A stretch of DNA of 64,000 bases from Novosphingobium hassiacum (GTDB taxonomy: Bacteria > Pseudomonadota > Alphaproteobacteria > Sphingomonadales > Sphingomonadaceae): positions 124,001-188,000 of the forward strand of contig NZ_JACICY010000006.1 of assembly GCF_014196055.1 (NCBI RefSeq), written 5' to 3'. The translations under genes were made by a program, and so were the position numbers. Position 1 is the first letter of the stretch, and the number at the start of each line of letters is the position of its first letter. This document shows, in pieces, positions 9,547 through 17,977 of this stretch. The notes beneath the pieces are model-generated. The model ran no database searches. It was given only the letters and a program-made list of their open reading frames with translations, and was not told where the DNA came from.

Positions 9547-9974
9547 AGCACGTCGAAATCTTCACCGACGGCGCATGCAAGGGCAATCCCGGCAAGGGCG
9601 GCTGGGGCGCACTGCTGCGCATCGGCGACAAGGAGCGCGAACTATCGGGCTCGGAGAAGCTGACCACCAACAACCGCATGGAACTGATGGGCGCAATCCG
9701 CGCGTTGGAAGCGCTAAAGGAGCCGTGCAAGGTCACCCTCCACACCGATAGCAAATACGTGCTCGACGGCATCACCAAGTGGATCTTCGGCTGGCAGAAA
9801 AAGGGCTGGAAGACCGCCGACAACAAGCCGGTCAAGAACGAAGACCTGTGGCGCGCGCTCGTCGACGCCGTCCGCCCGCACAAGATCGAATGGGTGTGGG
9901 TCAAAGGGCATGATGGGCATCCGGAGAACGAACGCGTGGACAAGCTGGCGAGCGACGCGGCGGTGGCGGCCTGA
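9543..9974 (+). CDS. rnhA: Ribonuclease HI
   Basis: RNase HI cleaves RNA in RNA-DNA hybrids such as R-loops and replication primers. The 143-aa product has the four catalytic carboxylates in place: Asp9 ([13 protein letters not shown]), Glu47 (NNRMELMG), Asp69 (LHTDSKYV) and Asp133 (NERVDKLA). The basic protrusion [18 protein letters not shown] (about 80-97) and the His of [10 protein letters not shown] are also present. It is translationally coupled to thrB by a 4-bp overlap. About 370 bp of repeat-rich, apparently non-coding DNA follows. Confidence 0.97.
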   Translation: MKHVEIFTDGACKGNPGKGGWGALLRIGDKERELSGSEKLTTNNRMELMGAIRALEALKEPCKVTLHTDSKYVLDGITKWIFGWQKKGWKTADNKPVKNEDLWRALVDAVRPHKIEWVWVKGHDGHPENERVDKLASDAAVAA

Positions 9975-10007
9975 GGGCTATCGGCCCCTATCCACCCGCC
10001 CCTCGTG

Positions 10008-10094
10008 GTCGCATCCGCTTCCCCTCGTCGTCGCATCCCCTCCCACCAAATCGTCGCATCCCCTCCTACGAAATCGTCGCATCCCCCTCCCCCC
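10008..10094. repeat. 23-bp degenerate tandem repeat
   Basis: After rnhA there are about four head-to-tail copies of a pyrimidine-rich unit beginning TCGTCGCATCCCCTCC. The copies start at about 10005, 10028, 10051 and 10074, so the period is 23 bp (22 for the first). The last copy runs directly into the TCGTCGCCCC terminus of the adjacent inverted-repeat element. There is no ORF across it and no spacer structure like a CRISPR array. Confidence 0.7.
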
Positions 10095-10314
10095 ATCGTC
10101 GCCCCGGGCTTGACCCGGGGTGAGGCTGCCCTTTTTCGCGCAGAGATCGCAAAGAGCGCAGAGAACGATGTTCGCAGGGAGAGGCAGAGCGACAAGACAG
10201 AGATCGTGCAGTTCTCTGCGTTCTCTGCGGTCTCTGCGGTCTCTGCGCGAAAAAACACTTTTCACGTCGGCCGCAAAGAAGAGCCTCACCCCGGATCAAG
10301 TCCGGGGCGACGAT
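10095..10314. mobile_element. MITE-like 220-bp inverted-repeat element
   Basis: The ends form a 33-bp inverted repeat with two mismatches. The left end begins ATCGTCGCCCCGGGCTTGAC (10095) and the right end is its reverse complement ending at 10314; each end is itself a small CCCGG-centred palindrome. Inside, a second long inverted repeat of CGCGCAGAG-type units (about 10131-10170 against 10207-10256) would fold the whole element into a nested hairpin. No transposase is encoded. The same terminal sequence occurs alone at 4157-4190, so this is a dispersed family. Mobilisation in trans is an inference; no target-site duplication was identified with certainty. Confidence 0.65.
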
Positions 10315-10347
10315 AATGGCAGGTTTAATCCGTTGGGATGGGGGTGC

Positions 10348-10530
10348 TCAACCCGTCGTCGTATCCACCACCTCAGCCGCAGGCCCGTTCTTCAAAATCG
10401 ACTCTATCGCATTCTTCGCGCCGGCCTTGCTCGAATAGCCTTCGGTCCAGAAGATGCTCTCGGCGTTGTAGCAGAAGTAGGCGACGAATTCGCCGGACTT
10501 GTTCTTGCGGATTTCGAAACGGTGCGCCAT
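10348..10530 (-). CDS. DUF1508 (YegP-like) small protein
   Basis: The 60-aa product matches the single DUF1508/YegP repeat: FEIRKNKSGEFVAYFCYN, then the signature EGYSSKAGAKNAIESILKN. This small beta-beta-alpha fold occurs in many bacteria with no defined biochemical role. A strong GGAGGAGA Shine-Dalgarno lies about 6 nt before the ATG. The last residues (EVVDTTTG) end only 34 bp from the inverted-repeat element. It stands alone between that element and the oxidoreductase gene. Confidence 0.85.
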   Translation of the reverse strand: MAHRFEIRKNKSGEFVAYFCYNAESIFWTEGYSSKAGAKNAIESILKNGPAAEVVDTTTG

Positions 10531-10605
10531 CGCGGGTTCTCCTCCAGACAGATCGACGGTGTGAGGCTATCACGAGATCCACGCGATGCCAGCAACAAAC
10601 TGGTC

Positions 10606-11709
10606 CTATCCGGCGGTAGAAAACCGCGCGGGCGTGTAGACCGTGGCGTCGATGTCAGCCGTTAGGTCGTCGCGCGGCAGGCCGAGCAGAAGTTGCGCGG
10701 CAAGGCGCGCGGCAGCAGGGGCGGTCTGGATACCGAAGCCGCCTTGGCCTGCGAACCAGAACAATCCTGCAACGTCAGCGTCATAGCCATAGACCGGCAG
10801 CCGATCCGGCGCGAAGGAGCGCAAGCCGGCCCAGCGGCGCTCGACTGCGGCGATTTTCCAGTCGACGACCTGTTCGAAGCGGTCGATGGCGATGGCGACG
10901 TCGAGTTCCTCGGGCGCGGCATCGCGTGCGACGTCGGGAATTTCGTCATGCGGGGACAGCCACAGCCGCCCGCCTTGCGGCTTGAAGTAGAAGTCCTCGT
11001 TGATCCCCAGCGTCAGCGGAAGACTATCGTCAGGCGCGGGATCGGTACTCAACTGAACAACCGTCCGCCGCAATGGCGCGATGCCGAGCGCACGGGTACC
11101 TGCCCGCGTCGCAACCTCATCGGCCCATGCCCCGGCGGCGTTGGCGAGGATCGCGGCCTTGGCCTCGCCCCCGTTCCACGCGATCCGCCAACCCTGCCCT
11201 TCGCGCTCGATGATCTCGACCCGCGCCCGCACGCGCAGCACCGTGCCTGTGCGCTTTGCCGCCTTGAGGTAATGCTGATGGAGCCCCGCCACATCGATGT
11301 CGGCGCATAGCGGTTCCCACGCGCCGATGATCCAGTCAGGGCGCAACCCCGGCACCCGCGCTTCCAGGGCCGCGCGGTCCTGCAGGTGCAGCGTGGCTCC
11401 CAGCGCCTGAAACTTTGCGATAAACGCTTTGACCTTGTCACGGTCCTGCGCTTTGCCGATGTTCAGCCCGCCACGCGGAGAAAGATACCCACCCTCGCGC
11501 AAGAACGTGCCGGATGCCTTGGTCAGCGGGAACACCCCCGGCCCGCCGTAGGTCTCTTCCCAGAACGCCGCCGAACGGCCGGTGGTATGATATCCCGGTG
11601 CCTCTTCCGCCTCGACCAGCAACACGCGCGCGTGGGGCGCGCATTCGGCGGCAAGGCTCGCGCCTGCCATACCCGCGCCGATGATCGCGACGTCGAACGT
11701 TTCGCTCAC
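10606..11709 (-). CDS. FAD-dependent amino-acid oxidoreductase (DadA/DauA-like)
   Basis: The protein belongs to the DAO family of FAD-dependent amine or amino-acid oxidases. It is 367 aa and starts at a GTG. The Rossmann motif VAIIGAGMAGASLAAE (about 7-22) is followed by the acidic end of beta-2 (LLVEAEEAPGYHTTGRSAA). The C-terminal FAD-contact motif is FWFAGQGGFGIQTAPAAARL. The N-terminal block APGYHTTGRSAAFWEETYG is especially like D-arginine dehydrogenases, but substrate cannot be fixed from sequence. Its GTG overlaps the upstream hydrolase stop (GTGA), so both proteins are probably made together. Confidence 0.85.
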   Translation of the reverse strand: MSETFDVAIIGAGMAGASLAAECAPHARVLLVEAEEAPGYHTTGRSAAFWEETYGGPGVFPLTKASGTFLREGGYLSPRGGLNIGKAQDRDKVKAFIAKFQALGATLHLQDRAALEARVPGLRPDWIIGAWEPLCADIDVAGLHQHYLKAAKRTGTVLRVRARVEIIEREGQGWRIAWNGGEAKAAILANAAGAWADEVATRAGTRALGIAPLRRTVVQLSTDPAPDDSLPLTLGINEDFYFKPQGGRLWLSPHDEIPDVARDAAPEELDVAIAIDRFEQVVDWKIAAVERRWAGLRSFAPDRLPVYGYDADVAGLFWFAGQGGFGIQTAPAAARLAAQLLLGLPRDDLTADIDATVYTPARFSTAG

Positions 11710-12716
11710 GAAGGACCATCCTGAGCGACGGGCGGCGCAAGGCGGTCGAGGAAGTCATCGATCGTCTGCAGCACCTTGTCGCGCACCGGATCAGCCTCGC
11801 GCAGCAGTTCGTGGCGCGCCTCCTGGCCCCAGGTCATCAATTGCGCGCGCGGCAGGCGCCGGGCGGCGCGCTCGATCGCCTTCCACGAAACCAGCCCGTC
11901 GAAACGCGCGGCGAGCAGCAGCACGGGCACATCCACCGCTTCGAGCAAGCCCGGCCGATCAAGTTCGAGCATCGATGCATAGCCGCGTTCGACCCACCGC
12001 CAGCTACCCGGTCCCATGCCGAGGAATGGTCGTGCGGTCTTCCAGTATGTTTCGTCGTTGTACCGTTCGAGGTCGTGAGTGAGCAATGTGCTGCGCGCGG
12101 CGACGCTCGTGCCGGGCTTCTCACTGGTCTTCCAGGCGACACGTTCGGGATCACCGAATCGGCACATCGTTTGCGCCACCTTGTGCAGCAGCCGATTCGG
12201 CCCCGGCGTAAGGAATCCGAGCATCGGAGCGCTGAGCACGACCGCGACAGGGTTAATGCGCTGCTCCGCAACAGCACGTAAGACGAGGTGTCCGCCCATG
12301 GAATGGCCGACGATCACATGGGGTGCTGGCGTGGCTTCGATCCAGTCTTTCCAGAACGCAGCCAGATCATCGAGCCATACCGAAAAGTCGCTGATATGCC
12401 CAGTCAAGGGATCGGCTGTGAGCCTGCCCGAACCAGCCTGCCCGCGCCAGTCTAGCGCGCTGACACGCCACCCTTCGCGATGCCAGTAATCGAGCGATTC
12501 CAGATATTTCTCGTAGAAGTCTCCGCGCCCGGGCAGGAACAGCAGCGAGCCGCGCGGAGGTATTTGCGGGTCCTCGTCCGGCACGCCGGGCCAGTCGATG
12601 CGGCGGATCGGCTGGCTGTCCGCAGCGGTCCAGAAACCTTCTGTAGCTGAGGCGGGAATCGCGCGCCGGTCCACCGCCTTCACCGTGCCGAAATCCATCC
12701 CGCGTCGTCTCCGCAT
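11706..12716 (-). CDS. Alpha/beta hydrolase, PldB-like lysophospholipase family
   Basis: This is a serine hydrolase of the Hydrolase_4 / lysophospholipase L2 type. The core shows LLFLPGRGDFYEKYLES (oxyanion region), the nucleophile elbow IVGHSMGGHLV, a late Asp in LLLAARFDGLVSW and a His in EARHELLRE. This gives a complete Ser-Asp-His set. I use the ATG at 12716 (MRRRRGMDF); a TTG at 12734 or the ATG at 12698 is also possible. Length is about 336 aa. It is translationally coupled to the downstream FAD oxidoreductase. The start lies only about 50 bp from the divergent cpaA start. Confidence 0.85.
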   Translation of the reverse strand: MRRRRGMDFGTVKAVDRRAIPASATEGFWTAADSQPIRRIDWPGVPDEDPQIPPRGSLLFLPGRGDFYEKYLESLDYWHREGWRVSALDWRGQAGSGRLTADPLTGHISDFSVWLDDLAAFWKDWIEATPAPHVIVGHSMGGHLVLRAVAEQRINPVAVVLSAPMLGFLTPGPNRLLHKVAQTMCRFGDPERVAWKTSEKPGTSVAARSTLLTHDLERYNDETYWKTARPFLGMGPGSWRWVERGYASMLELDRPGLLEAVDVPVLLLAARFDGLVSWKAIERAARRLPRAQLMTWGQEARHELLREADPVRDKVLQTIDDFLDRLAPPVAQDGPS

Positions 12717-12741
12717 GACGCTTATCCGCGCCAAGGTTTGG

Positions 12742-12755
12742 TTACCGTTTGGTAA
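12742..12755. promoter_or_regulatory. Palindrome in hydrolase/cpaA divergent promoter
   Basis: The spacer between the divergent hydrolase and cpaA starts holds TTACC-GTTT-GGTAA, immediately preceded by CCAAGGTTTGG, itself a CCAA/TTGG inverted repeat. With so little room (about 50 bp) the site would overlap one or both promoters. It resembles a two-fold-symmetric regulator site; the TTA(A)C half-sites are loosely like CtrA boxes but not a match to TTAA-N7-TTAA. Function is inferred. Confidence 0.35.
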
Positions 12756-12768
12756 GTGATTGTCCCGT

Positions 12769-13269
12769 ATGCCCTATGACATGCAGGGGAACATCTTCAT
12801 CTACGGACTGGTCGGGGCATTGGCAATCGCGCTGCTCATTGCCGCCTTCACCGATATCCGTCGCCGCCAGATCGACAACTGGCTGAACGCCGCCATCGCG
12901 CTCGGCGCGCCGGTCTACTGGTGGGCGCAGGGTCTGTCGGTCTGGCCGGACGTGGCGATCCAGCTTGCGCTCGCGCTTGTCACGCTCGTCGTTCTGGCAG
13001 GGCTATTCGCCTACAAGCTGATGGGTGGTGGCGACGTCAAGTTGCTGACGGCGCTCGCGCTGTGGCTGGCCCCGATGACCTTCCTCAAGCTGCTGGTGGT
13101 GATGTCGCTGCTCGGCGGCCTGCTGACCATTCTGTTCGCCGCGTGGCACTACACTGTGACCCGCAGGCGCGATGCGAAGATCCCCTACGGCGTGGCGATT
13201 GCCAGCTCCGGGCTGATCACGCTGGCGCCGGTTCTCGAGGCCGGATGGCGCTCGGTTACGGGTGCATGA
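12769..13269 (+). CDS. cpaA: Prepilin peptidase CpaA (TadV-type)
   Basis: CpaA is the aspartic prepilin peptidase that trims Flp pilins and pseudopilins at the membrane. From the ATG at 12769 the product is 166 aa, the small A24 form without the methyltransferase domain. It has four to six hydrophobic segments, the first catalytic Asp in AAFTDIRRRQIDNWLN (about residue 29) and the second in the GxGD motif KLMGGGDVKLL. TTG 12760 and ATG 12781 are alternative starts. It opens the Tad operon. Confidence 0.92.
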   Translation: MPYDMQGNIFIYGLVGALAIALLIAAFTDIRRRQIDNWLNAAIALGAPVYWWAQGLSVWPDVAIQLALALVTLVVLAGLFAYKLMGGGDVKLLTALALWLAPMTFLKLLVVMSLLGGLLTILFAAWHYTVTRRRDAKIPYGVAIASSGLITLAPVLEAGWRSVTGA

Positions 13270-13341
13270 ACACAATATCAGAAATTTAACCAATTTGCCC
13301 GACAGATGCGGGCCGGACTTTAGAGGGCGGGACAAGTAGTC

Positions 13342-14370
13342 ATGGACAAGAAGAAGCTGATGTTGCTGGTGGGGGCGCTGATCGTCGCGATCGGCACTGC
13401 CTTTGCAGCAAGGAGCCTTTTCGCCGGAGCATCGACACCTCAGGCCGAGGCCGCTGCAAAAATGCCGCTCGGTCCCAAAGTGCTCGTGGCCCAGCGCGCC
13501 CTGCCGGTCGGCACGATCATCACGGCAGACTCCATGAACTTCCAGGCCTGGCCCAAGGATATGGTGCAGGATGTCTACTTCGTTGAAGGCGAAGCGGACA
13601 TGCAGAAGCTGCTCGGCACCGTGGTGCGCAACCCGGTGACAGCCGGTGAGCCCCTGACCAAGGGTAATCTCGTCGCTCCCGGCGACCGCGGTTTCCTTGC
13701 TGCGGCGCTCGGCCCAGGCATGCGCGCCGTCACCATCCCGGTATCGGCCCGCACCGGCGTTGCCGGCTTCGTCTTCCCGGGCGACCACATCGACCTGATG
13801 CTGACCCAGACCGTCAAGGGTGGCGGCGAAGGCATGGCGCTCAAGGCCTCGGAAACGATCCTCAAGAACTTGCGCGTCCTGGCAACCGACCAGTCGACCG
13901 AACAGGAAATGGTCGAGGGCAAGACCCGCGTCCGCACTTTCAGCACGGTCACGCTCGAAGTGACCCCGAAGATCGCTGAGAAGGTCGCAGTCGCCCAGAC
14001 CATCGGCACGATCAGCCTGTCGCTGCGCTCGATCGCCGACAACTCGGCCGAACTCGAACAGGCGATTGCATCGGGCGATGTCAAAATCCCGGCCGGTGTC
14101 AGCAAGCAGCAGGAAGAAGCCATCCTCAAGAACGCGCTGAACCGTCCGATCGAAGGCACCAACGCCAGCTTCGTGACCGGCGGCGACGTCTCGCGCTTCC
14201 AGCGCAAGACTGTGCCGGTGCCAGGCTCTGGCGGCGGTGCTCCGCAGATGAACTCCGGACCGGCACCTGCACCGCAGATGGCCTCTGGTGGCGCAATGGT
14301 CCCGCGCGGTCCCGTTGTCCGCGTGACCCGCGGCAAGGATACCATCGACGTTTCAGTGGGAGCCAAGTGA
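13342..14370 (+). CDS. cpaB: Flp pilus assembly protein CpaB
   Basis: CpaB (RcpC) is a periplasmic/inner-membrane Tad component that supports the CpaC secretin. The 342-aa product has one N-terminal membrane anchor (about 5-28, LMLLVGALIVAIGTAFAARS). A SAF domain follows (about 50-115, VLVAQRALPVGTIITADSM ... VTAGEPLTKGNLV), then the RcpC/CpaB domain beginning MRAVTIPVSARTGVAGFVFP. The C-terminus is a Pro/Gly/Ala-rich low-complexity tail. It begins 72 bp after cpaA; a TTAACCAATTTG stretch (13286-13297) in that gap is a possible CtrA half-site. Confidence 0.93.
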   Translation: MDKKKLMLLVGALIVAIGTAFAARSLFAGASTPQAEAAAKMPLGPKVLVAQRALPVGTIITADSMNFQAWPKDMVQDVYFVEGEADMQKLLGTVVRNPVTAGEPLTKGNLVAPGDRGFLAAALGPGMRAVTIPVSARTGVAGFVFPGDHIDLMLTQTVKGGGEGMALKASETILKNLRVLATDQSTEQEMVEGKTRVRTFSTVTLEVTPKIAEKVAVAQTIGTISLSLRSIADNSAELEQAIASGDVKIPAGVSKQQEEAILKNALNRPIEGTNASFVTGGDVSRFQRKTVPVPGSGGGAPQMNSGPAPAPQMASGGAMVPRGPVVRVTRGKDTIDVSVGAK

Positions 14371-14371
14371 C

Positions 14372-16012
14372 ATGATCGGCACCACACGACAGACCCCGCT
14401 TGCGAAGGGCAGCACAATGACACGCCGTCTCTCAACATCGCTGATCACGGCCGCGATGATCGCGCTGCCTGCAGCCCTGGTCCCGGTGACCGGCGCGCTG
14501 CACGCCCAGAGCGTGACCAGCCCGGCCCGCAATGTGACGATCTCGATCGGTCGCGGTGAACTGGTGACCGTCCCCGGACGGATGGCCGACGTATTCGTCG
14601 CCAACGACCAGGTCGCCGACGTTCAGGTCAAATCGGCCAACCAGCTCTACGTGTTCGGCAAGGCCGGGGGCGAGACCACGATCTATGCCAGCAACGCCAA
14701 AGGCGATGTGGTGTGGTCGGCCAACGTCCGCGTCGGCAACAACCTCGACTCGATCGATCAGATGCTCCACCTCGCCATGCCCGAGGCTCGCGTTAACGTA
14801 TCGACGATGAACAACACCGTCCTGCTCACCGGCACGGTCGGCGCGCCGGAAGACGCTGCCGAAGCCGAGCGCCTGGTCAAGGCCTTCGTCGGCGACAAGA
14901 CCAACGTGATCAGCCGCCTGAAGATGGCAACGCCGCTGCAGGTCAGCCTGCACGTCAAGTTCGCCGAAGTCAGCCGCTCGCTGGTTCGCACGATCGGCAG
15001 CAACCTGACCACGATCGACGGTACGGGCGGAATCAAGTTCGGTGTCGGACAGGGACGTCCCTTCGGGACATTTGCCACGACCGATCCAAACCTGCCCTTC
15101 GGCGTCGGCAACGCGCCAAGCGGGTACACATTCGACCCGGCCGCTGTGTCTGCATCCAATCCCAGCGGACTGGTACTCAAGCCGGGTACTGCAGTAGCTG
15201 CAGCCGCGGGGGCCACCACGATATCAGGCATGGGCAAGCTGCTTGGCCTCGACTTGCTCGGCACGCTTGATGCGGGCGAAACGATCGGCTTGGTCACGAC
15301 GCTTTCGGAACCCAACCTCACCGCGATTTCGGGCGAAACAGCCGAATTTCTGGCGGGTGGCGAATATCCGATCCCAGTGTCGCAGGGGTTGGGCACGACC
15401 TCGATCGAATACAAGAAGTACGGCGTCAGCCTTGCCTACACCCCGACGGTGCTGGCCAACGGACGCATCTCGATCCGCGTCCGCCCTGAGGTGTCCGAGC
15501 TTTCCAGCACCGGCGCGCTCAAGCTCAACAGCATCGAAATCCCTGCGCTGACCGTACGCCGTGCCGAAACGACCGTCGAACTTGGCTCTGGTCAGTCGTT
15601 CATGATCGCAGGCCTGCTCAGCAACAGCGCACAGAACGGTCTGACCAAGATGCCGGGCGCGGGCGACATTCCGATCTTGGGCTCGCTGTTCCGCTCGACC
15701 AGCTACAAGAAGGGCGAGACCGAACTGGTCATCATCGTCACGCCGTATCTGGTGAACCCGGTCAATGCGAACGACATCGTCCTGCCGACCGATGGCTTCC
15801 AGAGCCCCAACGACATTCAGCGTCTTCTCGGGAACATGGAGCACGACGGCGTGACAGGTGGCGATCGTCCCAAGCCGACCGAGAAGGAAGGCACCGTTCA
15901 GGCAGGTCCCAAGGTCGGCGTGCTCGACGCGCCGACAGGCCCCGCACAGCCCCGCGACCGACGCAGCGACAAGAAGGTCGCCAGCGCCGCGCCCGGCTTC
16001 AGCATCCAGTGA
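14372..16012 (+). CDS. cpaC: Tad pilus outer-membrane secretin CpaC
   Basis: CpaC (RcpA) is the type II/III secretin through which the Flp pilus crosses the outer membrane. The protein (546 aa) has a signal peptide, a pilus-assembly N domain (VTISIGRGELVTVPGRMADV), a BON-like domain (RVNVSTMNNTVLLTGTVGAP), and the secretin core. The core contains PNLTAISGETAEFLAGGEYP and the VPALTVRR-like and GAGDIPILGSLFRS motifs. Start 14372 has GGGAG 10 nt upstream; ATG 14417 would give a tighter signal peptide and also has an AAGG site, so it is a real alternative. Only 1 bp separates it from cpaB. Confidence 0.94.
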   Translation: MIGTTRQTPLAKGSTMTRRLSTSLITAAMIALPAALVPVTGALHAQSVTSPARNVTISIGRGELVTVPGRMADVFVANDQVADVQVKSANQLYVFGKAGGETTIYASNAKGDVVWSANVRVGNNLDSIDQMLHLAMPEARVNVSTMNNTVLLTGTVGAPEDAAEAERLVKAFVGDKTNVISRLKMATPLQVSLHVKFAEVSRSLVRTIGSNLTTIDGTGGIKFGVGQGRPFGTFATTDPNLPFGVGNAPSGYTFDPAAVSASNPSGLVLKPGTAVAAAAGATTISGMGKLLGLDLLGTLDAGETIGLVTTLSEPNLTAISGETAEFLAGGEYPIPVSQGLGTTSIEYKKYGVSLAYTPTVLANGRISIRVRPEVSELSSTGALKLNSIEIPALTVRRAETTVELGSGQSFMIAGLLSNSAQNGLTKMPGAGDIPILGSLFRSTSYKKGETELVIIVTPYLVNPVNANDIVLPTDGFQSPNDIQRLLGNMEHDGVTGGDRPKPTEKEGTVQAGPKVGVLDAPTGPAQPRDRRSDKKVASAAPGFSIQ

Positions 16013-16026
16013 GAGAGGGACACACA

Positions 16027-16698
16027 ATGCGCCACACACTCACCCAAATCCGCTTGCGCCGCACCACCAGTGCGCTGGTCCTTGCCGCAGCCGTCGCGCT
16101 GTCAGGCTGCGCCGCCGGCCCTGCAGGCAACAACCGCATGCTCGACTCGGTCCACCAGCCGGTCGTCGAGCGCAACCGCTACGTGCTCGACGTCGAGACG
16201 CTCCCCGGCGGTGGTCTCTCGATCCCCGAGCAGCGCCGTCTGGCGGGCTGGTTCGAAAGCCTGGGCCTGAAATACGGCGACAGGATCGCGGTCGATGATC
16301 CGCTGGATTCGAAGGCCACGTTTGCATCGATCGAAGGCGTCGCCGCACGCTGGGGCCTGATGGTCGGCGAATCTGCCCCGATCACACCGGGCTACGTCGC
16401 CCCCGGGGGCACCCGGATTATCGTGACCCGCGCGACCGCTTCGGTCCCCGGCTGTCCCGACTGGTCGGCGAAATCCGACTTCTCGATGAGCAACCGGACC
16501 ACATCAAACTTCGGCTGCGCAATCAACAGCAACCTTGCCGCGATGGTCGCCGACAAGGAGCACCTTGTCCAGGGCGCGACCGGCAGCGGCGAAACCGTCG
16601 TGATGAGCGGCACCAAGGCAATCGACAGCTATCGTAACGCCAAGCCGACCGGCGAAGGTGGGCTCAAGAGCGTCAATACACAGAGCGGCGGGAATTGA
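16027..16698 (+). CDS. cpaD: Tad pilus lipoprotein CpaD
   Basis: CpaD is an outer-membrane lipoprotein (pilotin-like partner of the CpaC secretin). The product is 223 aa from the ATG at 16027, which has AGAGGGA 7 nt upstream; a GTG at 16009 is less likely. The signal peptide ends in the lipobox ALSGC. The mature part has the CpaD family pattern, including VPGCPDWS and SNFGCAINSNLAAMVADKEHL (paired Cys around 143 and 160) and the IDSYRNAKPTG tail. It lies between cpaC and cpaE. Confidence 0.92.
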   Translation: MRHTLTQIRLRRTTSALVLAAAVALSGCAAGPAGNNRMLDSVHQPVVERNRYVLDVETLPGGGLSIPEQRRLAGWFESLGLKYGDRIAVDDPLDSKATFASIEGVAARWGLMVGESAPITPGYVAPGGTRIIVTRATASVPGCPDWSAKSDFSMSNRTTSNFGCAINSNLAAMVADKEHLVQGATGSGETVVMSGTKAIDSYRNAKPTGEGGLKSVNTQSGGN

Positions 16699-16702
16699 AG
16701 CC

Positions 16703-17977
16703 ATGAGCTGGAAAAACGCAAACCGCGACGCCTTTGCCGCCTTCATGTGCGACGAAACCGCGCTCGACATGCTGCGGCCGGTTGTCGTCGACATGGGCTG
16801 GGCACCCGAAAAGTGCAATCGCGGCGGTCTCCGCAACGCGATCCAGTCGCTTTCGATCACTGCCAGCCCCAACATCCTGATGGTCGATTTGTCGGAAAGC
16901 GGCGATCCGCTCAACGACATCAACGCGCTCGCCGAAGTCTGCGAGCCGGGCACCGTCGTCATCGCGGTCGGTCAGGTCAACGATGTTCGCCTCTACCGCG
17001 ACCTGATCGCCTCAGGCATTCAGGACTACCTGCTCAAGCCACTCAACCCCGGTCAGATCCGCGATGCGCTTGTCCAAGCGCAGACGATCTTCACCACGCC
17101 TAAAAGCCATGACGCGTCGGCCGTGAAACGCCACGTCTCCACGGCGGTCGTGGGAACACGCGGCGGCGTGGGTGCGTCCACAGTGGCGACTTCGCTCGCG
17201 TGGCTGTTCAGCACCGACCACAAGCTGCCGACCGCGCTGCTCGATCTCGACGTGCACTTCGGCACAGGTGCGCTGACGCTCGACCTTGAGCCCGGCCGCG
17301 GGCTGACCGATGCGATCGACAATCCGAGCCGCATCGACGGGCTGTTCATCGAACGTGCGATGATCCGCGCCAACGACAACCTGGCGATCCTTTCGGCCGA
17401 AGCGCCGATCAGTTCGCCGCTGATGACCGATGGCAGCGCATTCGTGCAACTGGAGGAAGAATTCCGCCAGGCGTTCGAGATGACGGTCATCGACATGCCG
17501 CGCAACATGCTGATCAACTTTCCACACCTGCTGAGCGATGTGAACGTCGTGGTGCTGGCAACCGAGTTGTCGCTGGCCGGCGCGCGTGACGCGATCCGCC
17601 TGCTTTCGTGGCTGAAATCCAATGCGCAACACGCCCGCCCGATCATCGTTGCGACCAAGGTTCAGCCAGGCGCGAACGAGATCAGCAAGGCTGATTTCGA
17701 AGCCTCGATCGAACGCAAGATCAACTTCATGGTGCCCTACGACATCAAGGGTGCCTCGAACGCGGCCAAGCTCGGCCAGACATTCGTTGCCGCCAACCGC
17801 GCATCGAAGGCTGGCGGAGTTCTCCGCGACATCGCGGATCTGGTGATCGGTTCGGTCAATGAAGAAGGCACGACCGTCGTCGACAAGGACGCGCACGGCC
17901 GCAAGGCATCGCTGCTCGGGAAGTTCGATCTGAAGAAGATGCTCGGTCCCAAGGCAAAGGCTGGCGCAGCGGCCTGA
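16703..17977 (+). CDS. cpaE: Tad pilus localisation ATPase-like CpaE (TadZ)
   Basis: CpaE is a MinD/ParA-superfamily protein that positions the Tad machine at the pole. From the ATG at 16703 the product is 424 aa: an N-terminal receiver-like domain without phosphorylation consensus (about 20-135, with DIQDYLLKPLN-like SGIQDYLLKPL), then the ATPase-like domain with GTRGGVGASTVATSLAWL. The Walker-A loop is RGGVGAST, lacking both lysines of the deviant KGGxGK[ST] motif. This is common in TadZ and suggests weak or no ATP hydrolysis. The gene is followed after 54 bp by tadB, with no cpaF between. Confidence 0.92.
   Translation: MSWKNANRDAFAAFMCDETALDMLRPVVVDMGWAPEKCNRGGLRNAIQSLSITASPNILMVDLSESGDPLNDINALAEVCEPGTVVIAVGQVNDVRLYRDLIASGIQDYLLKPLNPGQIRDALVQAQTIFTTPKSHDASAVKRHVSTAVVGTRGGVGASTVATSLAWLFSTDHKLPTALLDLDVHFGTGALTLDLEPGRGLTDAIDNPSRIDGLFIERAMIRANDNLAILSAEAPISSPLMTDGSAFVQLEEEFRQAFEMTVIDMPRNMLINFPHLLSDVNVVVLATELSLAGARDAIRLLSWLKSNAQHARPIIVATKVQPGANEISKADFEASIERKINFMVPYDIKGASNAAKLGQTFVAANRASKAGGVLRDIADLVIGSVNEEGTTVVDKDAHGRKASLLGKFDLKKMLGPKAKAGAAA

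Noticed and set aside
10005..10094. CRISPR array
   Set aside because: Units are contiguous and degenerate, with no spacers and no cas genes nearby.
16703..17977. CpaE as an inactivated gene because the Walker-A lysines are missing
   Set aside because: TadZ/CpaE proteins commonly have degenerate Walker-A loops, and the reading frame and ribosome site are intact.
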